Of a DNA stretch of 64,000 nt, positions 21,275 to 32,410 are shown piece after piece (the stretch's first letter is position 1; the number at the start of each line of letters is the position of its first letter). Made by a program: the position numbers and the translations under genes. Source of the DNA: Globisporangium splendens (taxonomy: Eukaryota; Oomycota; Peronosporomycetes; Pythiales; Pythiaceae); contig VFIW01000010.1 of assembly GCA_006386115.1 (NCBI GenBank), positions 248,001 through 312,000 on the forward strand, given 5' to 3'. The notes under the pieces were generated by a model that worked only from the letters and a program-made list of their open reading frames with translations, made no database searches and was not told the DNA's origin.

Positions 21275-22156
21275 CATGCGCGCAACGGCGAGTCAGCTCC
21301 TTGTCATCACAGTAAAATGCGTAGATTCAGATTTGTCGTGATTTGGAAATATTGTAAGTCATCGATCTGTAAGAGGCGAGCGAACACGGTTCCTCTTTTC
21401 TATGTGATCAAGTTGCTTGCGTCTCGGCCACCAGCGCGTACGTTCCAATTTCGCCAGTGGTATGACAAACGATCCAGGTCGACGATCCCCCGAGTGCTTT
21501 CCAGGAGGTCTTTATGCGTGTGCACGAAGGCGAGCGACCATCTTGAAAACAAAGAGTTGACGACTGACTGAACAGCGAAATCGTGCTAGCATCATGAGTA
21601 GTGAGGTTGACAGTGGCTTGTCGCTCTCCTTTATCAAACGACCCAGAAAAGCTCTCCGTAGGGCATTTTAGATCACGCGCCTCACAGTTATTGATCCCCA
21701 TCGCGCGTTTGATTGGAGCTGTCGATTTGATGCGCTCATACTCATGACGGTCGTCAGCAGTGCATCTTTTTTGCGTTGCCAGTCCTGATTGATCCACGTG
21801 TCGGATCCGTCTGCGTACTCTGGACAACAAACGTTTGATAGCAATCTTGTGGTTTCAAACACTACTTGGTATTTGGCACACGAAGTAGGTGTTGTCGCGA
21901 AAGTTGGTTGGCAACATTGACACGCGTGGGCGACGATAGTGAGCGAGAGCAACCAAAGTCAGCGCTGTAGTTCTGAGTCTTGATGCGACCATAGCGTTTG
22001 AATTGCGTGTTTTGTCCATCTCGCGTGCGTAACGTGGTCCGATTCCATCACTTGGAGCCTTGTCGCTGCGCCAATACAAGCTTTAACAGCGAGGACTGAT
22101 GCACGATCGCGCTTGAAGCAGAAGTCAGGATGAGGTTTCACGACACCGTCACTTGA
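21275..22156. other. Intergenic region before the sugar-porter relic
   Basis: No gene supported. Minus-strand frames here (for example 21408-21830 and 21959-22303) have no recognisable motif. I looked for upstream exons of the sugar porter and saw none. Confidence 0.5.
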
Positions 22157-22333
22157 CTTGTTGCACCACGGCATCTGTTCGGCTTCGTACCGTTTATCGG
22201 TACCTTGGCGCTCTTTTACGCTTTCGTGTTCAAGATAGTGCCAGAGACATCGGGGAAGACGAGCGAAGAGATTCAAGCGGGCTTCCACGTATTGCGCAAG
22301 CACAAGGATGGTTCGTGCCGTCGTGAAGACTAG
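22157..22333 (+). pseudogene. Relic of a sugar-porter (MFS) C terminus
   Basis: A 58-codon open stretch between stops reads as the last membrane helix and tail of an MFS sugar transporter: LFGFVPFIGTLALFYAFVFK, then VPETSGKTSEEIQAGF. The PET-x-GK-x-x-EEI signature follows helix 12 in sugar porters. It ends at TAG 22331-22333. No other helices or exons were found upstream, so it looks like a truncated remnant and not a gene. Confidence 0.6.
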
Positions 22334-22514
22334 CGATGCAGAAACAAAGTGGGTTAAATGGCTCGCAACTTCTCGAATTTTGGCACAACAACTTCCCCGT
22401 CTCTTTGAAACTAGGAAAGAACGAGATCGATGTGAATGTCAAGCAAAAGCACATGATTTTGGTCGTTTATCCATACCTCATTTGTTCATTGAATCCTGGC
22501 ATCGACTTCGCTTT

Positions 22515-24950
22515 TTACAGACGCATGATCACCCGATTCGAAGGCTCTGACTTCCTTCCTCTGTCTTTTTCTGCAGACACAGCTTGATGGAGAGCAGCGA
22601 GCCATCGGTCGTGCTCTGCCTGCGTGTCAGCCGCGATCAGCAGTTTTCGTCCTGTCTCCATTGTGATCTCGAGGCAAAACTTCTTGGCGCGCATCGGAAT
22701 CACATGACACACTTTGAGAGCTTTCAGCAATGGACCTTTGTCGCTCTTGAAGTAGGTGAGGGTCGTCCCTTTCAGTGTGAAATAGCGAAGTTTCCAATTC
22801 TTGATGGTACTTCCCTCTTTGCGAAGCCAGCCGCTGCATCCAGGGAGACTATCGTCGAGACTTGCACGGCTGAAGTCCATGTGCGAAAGACCATCGTCGA
22901 GCGAGTCATCGCTATCCAGGGAGCTTCTTCGTCCAAGCGATGGATTCCGGCTCGAAGAACTTCCCTGTTGACTCAACGAGCTTCGCTGTTGACTGACTGA
23001 CGTTCTCTGCTGGCTTAACGAACTCCCGCGTGGTCTGTTCACGCTGGATTGGCGCATTTCCGGCGCAACGTCGTCTTCATTCTCATTCTCATCATCAAAG
23101 TCAAACTCAGCGTCGTCAGATTCTCCAGCCTTTGCCTGCGATTTCATGGATGATTGCAATACTTTGCACCACGCGATCATTTCTGCTTCGGAGCTGGCGG
23201 CCACATTCAAGATGCGTCCATTCTGAAAACGAACATCAATGCAAAAAGGACGCTCGTTTCCCAACGTCACATAGCTGACAAGACCGCAACCCAGCGGGTT
23301 TTCGCCGATTCCGCTGGAGTAGGAGAGCTTCTTGCCATCGAGGACAAAGTATCGACGCTTCCAGGTCTTAAAGTTCTTCCCCTTCTTCATCAACCATCCC
23401 TTTCCAGGCTCACTCATTGTGTCAATACTGGACTGACGTTCGTAACTCGATGAGCCAGAGAGCGAGCTACGCGTGCTAGAAGATCCATTCTCCGTGAGCT
23501 CAGAAAGGAACACAAACCACGGTCGGATCTCTTCTGGTGACTCTGTGGAAACACGGAGCACACGTCCCGTGGTCAAAGAAATGTCGATACAGTTTGGGAA
23601 GCCTGGGTTGACGGCAACCTGCTGAATCACTCCCGTCCCTTTCGGTTCTTCATGGACTTGCTCGAAATATGTAATCGTGCTGCCTTCCACAACGAAAAAG
23701 CGTCGCTTCCACGACTTCATACGCTGGCCTTGCTTGTTCAGCCACCCGGTCTTCCGTGTCCCGCTATCCGATCCAGATGCAACAGTTGCACTTTGCAGCA
23801 GCACGCTGTTCGAGCGAGCGCCCATACTTAACCCACGACGCAGAATGCCACCGCCGGCAGTGCTTGGGCGAGCGCCAGCGGACACGACTTCAACGGTCGC
23901 TGGATCTTTCTCGAGCACAGCGCAAATAGCGTCCACCCACATGTCGACTTGATCCTGGGAATCGGCGGTCACGCTCAAGATACGACCTGTATCCAGTTGA
24001 ATTTCCATGGAGTAGGTGCCTTCTTCGCCTAGCTGGATATCAACGACAGAGCCTTCGCCCTTTGGATTCTCGCCAGGGCTGTCTTGGTACTGCAGCTGGA
24101 AGCCATTCAGCGTGAAGAATCGTTTCTTCCACGCCGTCGAGCGCTGGCCGCGCTTGTAAAGCCATCCTTCGCACATATTCGTATCGTTGAAGGTTTCCCC
24201 GAGGAACGGCGTCTTCTGGTCGGCATACGGGTCTCCGAAGCATGGCGGCTTGCCGATAACCTTCCCAATCGCCTGATCCCACGCTTCGATATCGGCAAAC
24301 GATTCGGCTGCGATGCGGAAAATGCGATTGTTCTCCGAGAAGATATCGAGCGCAAACGGTCGTCCCGGGTTAATGTTGTAATCGTTTATGTGCGCTTCCC
24401 CCAATGGCGCCTCGTTCGCTCGCGCATGGTATTTGATTACGCGTCCCTCTAGGGTCATAAACCGCTTCTTCCACGTCTTGAAGTTCTGTCCTTCCTTGAA
24501 CAACCACCCCTGCATCGTCACGGCGACGGTGCCGCGCGATCCACTCGCGCCGTTCGCTCCATTCGCACTACCGTTCCCGCCGTCCAGAAGCGCTTCTTTG
24601 ATCTTCGCATACCACTCCAAGCTCTCCTGGTTGGTCTCGACCTGGATTTTCATCGTTTGGTTCTTCAACTCGCCCTTGATCAGCAACCCGTTGGCGAACT
24701 CGGGCGTGAACTCGACGCCGACGACCTTCAGCCGTCCCTTCTCGTTGATCCCCTTGCCGCTGGGAGAGCGCTCGGAGAAGTAGATGAGCTCGCGGCCCTT
24801 GAGCACGAAGTACCGACGCTTCCACGACTTGATGATGCTGCCCTGCTTGGACGCCCACCCCGAGTAGTCGCAGTACGAGCTCTTGGCCACGCGTCCGACC
24901 GCGATCACATTGTTACCCGCGCGGTGCAGCTTCTGCTGCATCGTCGCCAT
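22515..24950 (-). CDS. Protein with six PH domains
   Basis: One exon, 811 residues. Six pleckstrin-homology domains lie at about 30-121, 147-231, 261-347, 401-487, 517-602 and 706-792. Each opens with a GW-x-x-K-x-G strand, then WK-x-RYFVL, and ends with a helix containing the invariant Trp (for example EWYAKIKEAL, RWLAALHQAV). The linker between domains 5 and 6 is acidic and then Ser/Gln-rich (repeats of SLSQQR), a likely phosphorylated region. PH domains bind phosphoinositides or proteins; in series they would give high-avidity membrane attachment. No catalytic domain is present, so an adaptor role is inferred. Start ATG 24950 gives the full first PH domain. It is divergent from PSMD13. Confidence 0.93.
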   Translation of the reverse strand: MATMQQKLHRAGNNVIAVGRVAKSSYCDYSGWASKQGSIIKSWKRRYFVLKGRELIYFSERSPSGKGINEKGRLKVVGVEFTPEFANGLLIKGELKNQTMKIQVETNQESLEWYAKIKEALLDGGNGSANGANGASGSRGTVAVTMQGWLFKEGQNFKTWKKRFMTLEGRVIKYHARANEAPLGEAHINDYNINPGRPFALDIFSENNRIFRIAAESFADIEAWDQAIGKVIGKPPCFGDPYADQKTPFLGETFNDTNMCEGWLYKRGQRSTAWKKRFFTLNGFQLQYQDSPGENPKGEGSVVDIQLGEEGTYSMEIQLDTGRILSVTADSQDQVDMWVDAICAVLEKDPATVEVVSAGARPSTAGGGILRRGLSMGARSNSVLLQSATVASGSDSGTRKTGWLNKQGQRMKSWKRRFFVVEGSTITYFEQVHEEPKGTGVIQQVAVNPGFPNCIDISLTTGRVLRVSTESPEEIRPWFVFLSELTENGSSSTRSSLSGSSSYERQSSIDTMSEPGKGWLMKKGKNFKTWKRRYFVLDGKKLSYSSGIGENPLGCGLVSYVTLGNERPFCIDVRFQNGRILNVAASSEAEMIAWCKVLQSSMKSQAKAGESDDAEFDFDDENENEDDVAPEMRQSSVNRPRGSSLSQQRTSVSQQRSSLSQQGSSSSRNPSLGRRSSLDSDDSLDDGLSHMDFSRASLDDSLPGCSGWLRKEGSTIKNWKLRYFTLKGTTLTYFKSDKGPLLKALKVCHVIPMRAKKFCLEITMETGRKLLIAADTQAEHDRWLAALHQAVSAEKDRGRKSEPSNRVIMRL

Positions 24951-25898
24951 GCCTTCAGTTCGCTTGTCGCTGCCGCGAGCGTAGACGGAGAGAGAGGAGG
25001 AAGCCTTGGAGCTTTGCGCTGGACACGGTCAATTCCGCACTGGCGTGGGTCAAGAAACCAGTCGAGCAGTGATGAAGAGAGCGCGCAATCACATGGACTG
25101 ATTCGACCCGAGTTTAAGGACTCATCGTCTTCTGTCAGATTTGGAAACTCGGCAGAGGAAGCCATAAGATCTGGATGGGTGCAAAACCAGAAAGTTCGTA
25201 AAGCCAAGGGACACAATTCGGCTTGTGATCATGTGAGCAGGGACTCGCTCCGTTCTCCAGCTGTTTGCACACTGCATGTAGTTTGAAAGCCGCTCGTGGT
25301 GTCGTTTATAGCAACTTTGCGAGCTCTTTGAAAATCACAATGAAAGACTTGCTCGGTTGATTTCGAGACTGGGTCGGTGGATTTATAACAAGAGCCACTG
25401 AAATTCGCTGATGGATTGCTGAATAAAACAGACCCACAGGGTCATTTCAATTCAGCCATTTCAAACCATCCACAAGTGCAAGGCACCACAAACATAACGA
25501 GCTTTCAGGAAATTGGAACTTCCAAATCACTCCGGACTCCTTGTTGGTCAGTGCTTGAAGGAAATGTCGTTTGGCTTCAAACGGCATGCCGACCACAAAC
25601 TCCAAACCAAAAACCAGCTTTTCAATCTGAAAAGTACCACCTCATTCAATGGAATGACCCGGACTGGGTCATTCCAAACACATCTCAAGTTGCAAAACAC
25701 GGTAGCTTCGCTCGAGTAACCCCGAGAGTAACCAAAATGCTTTTATTGAAGTGCCTCTCAGTACTTCTATACGTCTATATCATTTAATTATTGAAATCTG
25801 TGTGCCTCTTTTGAGTAGAAGTCTAGCAAAAGGGGAGGAACGCGATCTAAAACGCGGAAAAGCACACACAACACACGCACGAGACGAAGGAAGCCGAG
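24951..25898. other. Divergent promoter region of the PH protein and PSMD13
   Basis: 948 bp between two divergent starts. It is pyrimidine/purine mixed with no frame worth calling. Both promoters must lie here. Confidence 0.55.
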
Positions 25899-27508
25899 AT
25901 GGAGTTTATCGAGAGAGAACAGGCCGCGTATCCGGAGCTCGCGGCGCGTTACCAGACGCTCAAGGACCTCCACGTGCGCAAGTGAGTACAGTGTCCCTGC
26001 GCTTTTGCTGTGCATCTTTGTTTGTTGGTTTTGCCCCCGCGATCCTCGCGTTTGAAGGAGGAGACCGTTTCTAGCGCGACGATCTTGCGCTGGCGCATGA
26101 GTCTCGACGGGCGATTTGACTGCATGCATGCAATGGAAGCTGATGAGTCGGTTGTATGGGGATATGCTTGGTATGCTCTTCTGTGATGCAGGCTGTACCA
26201 TGAGCTCACGGGCGAGTTGGAATTGTTCGTGAAGGATCCAGCGTCGCACAAGCACGACCTCAACTTGGCCAAGGTGCGTTATGTGTATGGATTTCACCAC
26301 GATGCGATCTCCACAAGTACGACTCTGACTGATTCCCTGTTTGTGACGGCTTTTGTATGGAGTAGCTCTACAAGGAGTTTATCAAGACGTTCCAGGACAA
26401 GTTGAACCAAGTGCGTCTTGTGGTGATCGCGACAGAGATCAGCTCGCAGTACGAGGACCCGGCGCAAGCGCAGGAGTTTATGGAACTGATCGCCTCACAG
26501 CCAAGCGTGAAGAACAACCACGAAGCCTCGTTGCTGTGCGCGATGCAGATCGTGAAGCTCAAGCTTCGTCGTGGCGCCGAGTTCTACGCAGAAGTCAAGA
26601 CGGTGCTCGATGAATACAAGCCTGTGGTGGAAGCTCTGGTCGGTGCCGAGCCGGTCGTGCATGCTTCGTACTACCAGGTGGCGTGCGCGTACTATGGTGC
26701 GATCGGTCCTGCCGACAAATTCTACAAGAACGCGCTGATGTACTTGGCGTACACGCAGTACGAAGACATCCCTGCGAAGGAGCGTTTCGACTTGGCGGTG
26801 AATCTCAGCATCTCTGCGTTGACGGGCGATGGTGTCTTCAACTTTGGTGAAGTGGTAAGTAGGATGCCACGGTTTACCTGTTTACGCGTCTTTCATGTAA
26901 AATAGCTCACGTGTTATTGTTGTCATTGATGATTAGATCGCGACTCCGATCTTGAAGGCTTTGGAAGGCACCGACAAGCAATGGCTCTCCGACTTGCTGC
27001 ACGCGTTCAACCGCGGTGATATCGACCAGTTCAACGACATCGTCGGCAAGAACCAGGTCGAGTTCAACGCGCAGCCAGCATTGAGCAGCAAGAAAGACTA
27101 CGTGAAGGAAAAGGTCGCTCTTCTAGCGTTGATGGTGCTGGTGTTCCAACGTCCATCGCACGAAAGAAATATCGCATTCATTGAGATCGCGGAAGCCACG
27201 CGGCTGCCAGTTGCCCAAGTCGAGTGGCTCGTGATGCGTGCGCTTTCCTGCAAGCTGATTAAGGGGTCGATCGATCAGGTCGATGAGATCGTTCGAGTTT
27301 CGTGGGTCCAGGTAAGAAAAAAAAGTGAACCGTGGTAGTAATTGCTATGTTACATGTGAAGTGACGTTTGCATTGCTCTGGTATGTAGCCTCGCGTCCTC
27401 GACAACTCGCAGCTGAAAGAGCTCATCAACCGCCTCGACGGATGGGAGAAGAAGGTCAACTCGACGCTTTTGTATGTCGAAGAGCAAACGCCAGAATTAT
27501 TCCAGTAA
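25899..27508 (+). CDS. PSMD13: 26S proteasome lid subunit Rpn9 / PSMD13
   Basis: Five exons, 25899-25981, 26192-26273, 26366-26854, 26937-27311 and 27389-27508, with phase-consistent GT-AG junctions, give 382 residues (human 376, yeast 393). Recognised by the N-terminal helices (LYHELTGELELFVKD, LYKEFIKTFQDKLNQVRLV), the helical-repeat centre (ASYYQVACAYYGAIGPADKFY) and the C-terminal PCI winged helix (RPSHERNIAFIEIAEAT, VSWVQPRVLD). It ends with a coiled helix for lid assembly (LINRLDGWEKKVNSTLLYVE). It is a structural subunit of the 19S regulatory particle lid in cytosol and nucleus. The first intron (210 bp) is the longest. It converges with the coiled-coil gene, 208 bp apart. Confidence 0.96.
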
Positions 27509-27716
27509 AATGACAACGAAAAGTGAAAAAGACAAACAAAGGCAGACAGAGGTAATTCGTCAAATTTGGAAAGATTTCGCTTTCACTCAAAGAGCTTGTT
27601 TTTTTTCTTTTCTTTTCGGTATTGAAGTTACCAGGTGTACGTGGATCAGCGCAACCAAAGCAACCCAAAATCGAGCTCTTTGTCTCCAAGCGCTTTTGCT
27701 TTCCTTTATTTTCATC

Positions 27717-29908
27717 TTAGTCGTACCATCGGCAGGTTTTCTTTCCGTGAATAATGTGGTGCTCCAGGTTCGGCTTTTCTGGGATTGGTTTGTCGTAGAT
27801 CTTCAATCGCTCGTCGGATTCATCAGACCACCACGGCGTGCGGTACAACTAGGTCATGGAAGACAAGAGATCCATCAGTCAATGACACCAAACGTCGATC
27901 AAGATGCACGACAGTAGAGTGAGAGGCGCTAGTACGGACCGGGTTTACTCCTTCGATTGATATGGAGAGACTCGCGCGCGAGTCTGCGTTGTTTCGGATC
28001 TGCTCCAGAATTTTCTGTTGCAATGGCGTGTCCGCCGAGATGGTAAGCAATTTACTGCATGCATGGTGCCGTTGCTGTGAACTTACACAAGCCTTTATGT
28101 GCACTTACTGCGTTGTGCGCAAGTGTCTGCTGCTTGCGGGTGGCTTCACGCGCCTGGAAGCGTCGGTCGAGTGCGTCCTGGTCGCGTATGATATCTTGGC
28201 GAGTTGCTACGTCTTCCGCTTGCCGTGCTTTGGCATTGCGGACGTGCTGCTGGATTTGATCTACATGGGATTTTTGTAGATTCGAGAGCGCCCTCCTCTT
28301 TTCGGCCATCATCAACTGTAAGCAGTGAAAAAGCACAGGAAAAGATGATAACTGCTGTCAGAATGTCGATCTTCTCCCCCAAGTTGCAGGAAATGCGATT
28401 TATGAGCCGACACATGAGGTAGGAGCCCACTGACCTCTTCTCGTTGGTGGCTTTCACTCGATATTTCAGATCATCGTGCTCTTTCTCCAGCATCTCTTCG
28501 ATTTCAGTCTAGAAGAGGGAAGCGAAACAGAAAGTGAGGCACAGCGACATTGGTACGTGAACACGCATTGAGTGGATGAATAAAAGGTAAATTGCCGGAG
28601 CCCGCTAACTCACTTGTACGGCCTCTAGCTCGCTCGAAGCCACGTGATCGCGGAATTGATGCATGCAACACTCCAGCAGTTGCTCTCGCTTTGCCAGAAA
28701 CACCTGAGAAAGGAAAGAAACATTCAATTTGTCAGCACCCATGAAGCAAATCACAGAAGCGAAGCAAACTGAGCGTGTCTGGTTAGACCTCCACAGCCTG
28801 GGGTGCTGGTAAGATGGCAAGTTTGTCAAAGAAATTCTTGGACATGGCCGTGACTGTTTGCCGCCGACGCTGCACTTCCATGGTCTGCAGATATGCATCT
28901 CGCATCTGGCTGCGTTTCCAGACGAGATATTCGCGATGATCTTGGTCGGCAATCGCTAGCTGCGCACGCTCCCAGTCCATCTGCTCCACCAGCATTTGCT
29001 CATCGATCTTGCGCTCTTTCTTCTGCTGCTGCTTTAATCTCATCTACACGTATCAACCCTCCAGAAGATGTGAGAAAGTAAGTGCTGAAATGGACTACGT
29101 TACAGCTGTCGTAATGACCGACCTGCTCAAACTGGAAGCTCTTCACCTCGATCGCTTTCTCTTTTGCATGCTGTTTCTCCAGCTCATCAGCCTTCTTGGA
29201 TCTACAACCAGCCAGTGCTCAAGTCAATTCAATGAAACACCCAAGTAACCAAGCGCATTCGTACTGAGCCATCTCTTTTGCGAGTTGTTGCTGAAGCGAT
29301 AGGAAGTCTGGGTAGGTTCCATGAGATCCACGTTGCGACTTCACGAGAACCACAGGAGACGGAATGGATTCCTTTTGCGGTGCTACCAGGTAGTTTACGG
29401 ACTCGCCTCGTTGCTGTGGATGCTGCTGATGGCGCGTATTGCTGCTGACTGATTCTGCTTGTGCTTCCGTGTTGTTACTTGGAGCTTCTCGAAGGTCGTG
29501 GAATTGCACTTTCCGTCTGTCAGCGTCATTCGAGCGCTTTGTGGACTTTAGTGGCGATAGGAATGCCGCGGATGCAAGTTTCTTGGGAGATGGTGCGTTT
29601 GTATTCAGGACTGAAGCATCAGGTAGCGCAGGCAGACTCTGAACGACGCGCAAACTATGTCTAGAGAGCCAAGTGCATTTTCAAAGAGCGCGGATCAAGC
29701 CATGAGAGAAAGACAAATCGAAGATAAGGGTACCTGGGTGTCTTGCTCTCCTCGCGGTCAAGCAAGTGCAGCAATCGGCGGCGACGATGCTCAGTCTGGC
29801 ATCTGACAACCGAGACATCCAAATGCATCCGAAGAGCGTGATGAGAGCTTACAAGTACCTTACGGGAGTGCGTGCGCTGGCATTCGGCGGCTCCGGTGTC
29901 TGGAGCAT
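27717..29908 (-). CDS. Ten-exon coiled-coil protein of unknown function
   Basis: Exon model, in gene order: 29859-29908, 29734-29802, 29265-29660, 29123-29201, 28789-29043, 28614-28703, 28431-28508, 28109-28315, 27949-28014 and 27717-27848; about 475 residues. Junctions keep phase and join sensible text (for example AKEMAQ-SKKADELEKQ, SFQFEQ-MRLKQQQKK). The first 165 residues are Ser/Pro-rich. The middle is charged coiled coil (KKERKIDEQMLVEQMDWER). The last exon encodes a distinctive tail beginning LYRTPWWSDESDE and ending KTCRWYD. The composition recalls axonemal or centrosomal coiled-coil proteins, but I recognise no family. Weak points: exon 1 and its start, the junction 28431/28315 (28435/28295 also keeps phase), and the weak donor at 28789. 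Confidence 0.68.
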
Positions 29909-30628
29909 CGTCCAACTCGCCTTTGGTTCCAGCAACTATGCCATTTCGTGATCATGCGCGTGTCGGACTCGCGTATTTTTAGTCGTTCGCTGGGGGTACG
30001 CACACTGTCGATTGCCATTTATTCTCGGCAAGTTGGCATTTGCCACCTTCAGAGAGCACCAAGTAACGCATCAAACACTGCGAGCTGGAAAAAAAGGTAG
30101 GCTAACATGGCCAACATTGATTAATTCTCCTACTCTAGGTCTTGTCAGCAATAAACAAACAAGGCTGATCGCAAGCACATCAAGCACGTCACTTCCGATG
30201 GTGAGATGCTGAGCTTGCGACCGAGTGGACTGCGGGGACGGACGACACAAGTCAAAAATGGTTACAAATACTACTACTCGCACGGCTCGAAAGACACACC
30301 AGACGTCTCCGGTGTGTCGATGGTGGTGGAGGAGATGGATGGTTTTGGCTGCGAAAACTTCGTTCGTTAAAGCGGCCGATGGCTTGAGGATCTTGGAGAT
30401 TATCTTGCACGAGCAGGGCGATACGTTCGTGGCTCAGTGGTGAGTTGGGGAGGGCTTCGTGGAGTGAGTGTGTTGCCTCCGATGGCGTTCTGGTGTTCTG
30501 GGTGTTGTTGTGGGTTCATTGTGGGTAGAAGAGGAGTGAAGATTTTCTGGATTCTCTGCTGCAAGACTTCTCGGGTGTTTCGAAGGATGCAGCAGTTGAA
30601 GCCAGATGATCGTCGTCGCCGTCTCCTC
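29909..30628. other. Intergenic region between coiled-coil gene and MPVFFSP protein 1
   Basis: Promoter side of the coiled-coil gene and 3' flank of the next minus-strand gene. No gene supported. Confidence 0.5.
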
Positions 30629-31072
30629 CTAATGGAAGATGGATTCGCTCATACGCGCCGAGATCGACGTTGGCGAGAGCGTCGGGAGCGCGGACGGTGG
30701 GGCAAAGAACACGGGCATGCGGTGCGAGATGGCTGGCTGCTTCTGCTGCGTCTGGAACAGCGTCTGCTGCGGCTGAAGGTTTATGTGCGAAGTGAACGAG
30801 GACGGTCGACCGGAGGACTCGGTGCCGCAGAAGAAGAGGAACTGCGGGCGCTCAGCCTGGTCCATGGAACTCGTGCGCGATTCGCGCAGCGCGGCCGGTT
30901 CGATCGACACGACCGGCGCCATCGTGTGCTGCGAGCGCGTCGTCGTCGACTTGTTCTGCTGCTCGAACGGGTTGACGATGGGGCGGAAGCTGCTGGAGCG
31001 CATGCTGGAGCCGCGACTGCCACTGCGGTGGAACAGACCGCCGAGACCGATCGCTCGCATAAAGCCGCGCAT
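30629..31072 (-). CDS. MPVFFSP-family protein 1
   Basis: 147 residues, start MRGFMRAIGLGGLFHRSG. I do not recognise a named family. Visible parts: a basic amphipathic N terminus; a Ser/Thr/Gln-rich centre; the motif PQFLFFCGTESSG (about residue 76); and near the C terminus the motif HRMPVFFAPPSALPTL (about residue 117). Both motifs recur in the next three minus-strand genes. No signal peptide or membrane segment. A TTTCCTAG just upstream of the start could be the 3' end of a leader intron. A larger open frame on the opposite strand (30437-31093) is judged a shadow because only this strand shows the conserved motifs. Confidence 0.75.
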   Translation of the reverse strand: MRGFMRAIGLGGLFHRSGSRGSSMRSSSFRPIVNPFEQQNKSTTTRSQHTMAPVVSIEPAALRESRTSSMDQAERPQFLFFCGTESSGRPSSFTSHINLQPQQTLFQTQQKQPAISHRMPVFFAPPSALPTLSPTSISARMSESIFH

Positions 31073-32410
31073 ATTGTAGTTCTAGGAAAGTAATCGACCG
31101 AAGAGCAGGTGGGTGGGGTGTGCTTGGTGTCGAGTTGAAAAATGGTTACATATTTGATAGAAAAAGAGAGCGAGTGGGTGGCGCTGGATGTCTTTTGCCT
31201 GTATGGACAGGTTCGCATGCGCGAGGCGTGTGCACTGTGAAGAAAAGAACGGGATCGGATCCCATATGGCGTCAACAAACAAGGCGTGAACGAAGCAGCA
31301 GGTGGCCAGCAAACCACGGCGCATGCGATGCCCCGCCACAGATCCTTCGACAAAGAAATCCATCTTCATTCTAGCGTCGCAGGCATGTGTTCCTGTCTTA
31401 CACAATACACGCAACTGTTTCCTCCACCTCACCAAACTAACGCTGTATGTATTTTCTTTGTTAAAATGATATTCGTGTAACTTGATGTCATTTAGGAAAG
31501 TGTCCTCAGCTGATGTCGGTGAAAACCAGCCATGCTCGCTAGTCAGTCAGTTGATATTACCGCAAACTGCAGGTGGTGAGAGAGTTTCACTGTAGAAGGA
31601 GGACGGAAGTTCGAGATTCCCAGCTGGTGCATGGACTGGACGCGACAGCCACACAGTCTTTACGTGCGTGTTTCCACAAGTCATATCCTATTTGCTGACC
31701 AAGTCTTCTTCGTATTTGCCAATTGGACCGAGCCGATCTGGGCTTTCCACGCTTCGCCGTCTGCTGGCTGATTTCATGCGCTGCTGACATGCAAATAACA
31801 AGCGAAGACACCTGGATGGCGACTTTTCTCAAGTCAACGAAAAGCATGCAGAAAGTGTTCAGAAAGTGAGAAAAGTTTGAACAAGCTGGCGCTTTGTGGA
31901 CCCGACGACACGCGCGTGGCGGAAGTGGAGTGCGCGTATTTGCTTTTCGAAGCCTGCTCTCACCAGCGAGACCCTCGTTTACCACTCTCGAAGTTATCGT
32001 TCACCCTCGAGATCATTTGGTTCTCTGTTTTCTGCGGCATGGCACTTGTTCCACTGCTGCTGATGTGATCTTTTGTCCCTATGAACACATAACTGCGTAT
32101 CGTTGTGCAATTGCGGTCTGGTTTCACTTTGCTTCTCTTTATCGCGTGTCGCCGTCAGCGCCTTCAAACGATTTGAATCAAATCACACAACAACAAGCAT
32201 ATTCACCCAGACAAGAATTCGGGCTTTCCATTTTCCATAACTTTATTTTGTTTGCTTGTGTGTGCGTGTTTTTTTTTTTGTATTTCCACAATGCATTTTG
32301 TTTTCCTTCTCCTTGTTGCCAAAACGCATTTGCTTTTTTTGTTCCACAATAACATCCACACGTACATACACGCGACTGACTCTGTTGCTGTATTTATCTC
32401 GCAGTAGCAG
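31073..32410. other. Intergenic region between MPVFFSP proteins 1 and 2
   Basis: 1.3 kb, AT-rich near 32,200-32,400 with a T run at about 32,268-32,278. No gene, RNA or repeat supported. Confidence 0.5.

Noticed and set aside
21408..22303. Minus-strand frames suspected to be a decayed transposase
   Set aside because: No catalytic triad pattern, terminal repeats or target duplication seen.
30437..31093. Plus-strand frame of 218 residues opposite MPVFFSP protein 1
   Set aside because: Longer than the minus-strand gene but Arg/Glu-biased and without motifs; the minus strand carries the family motifs.
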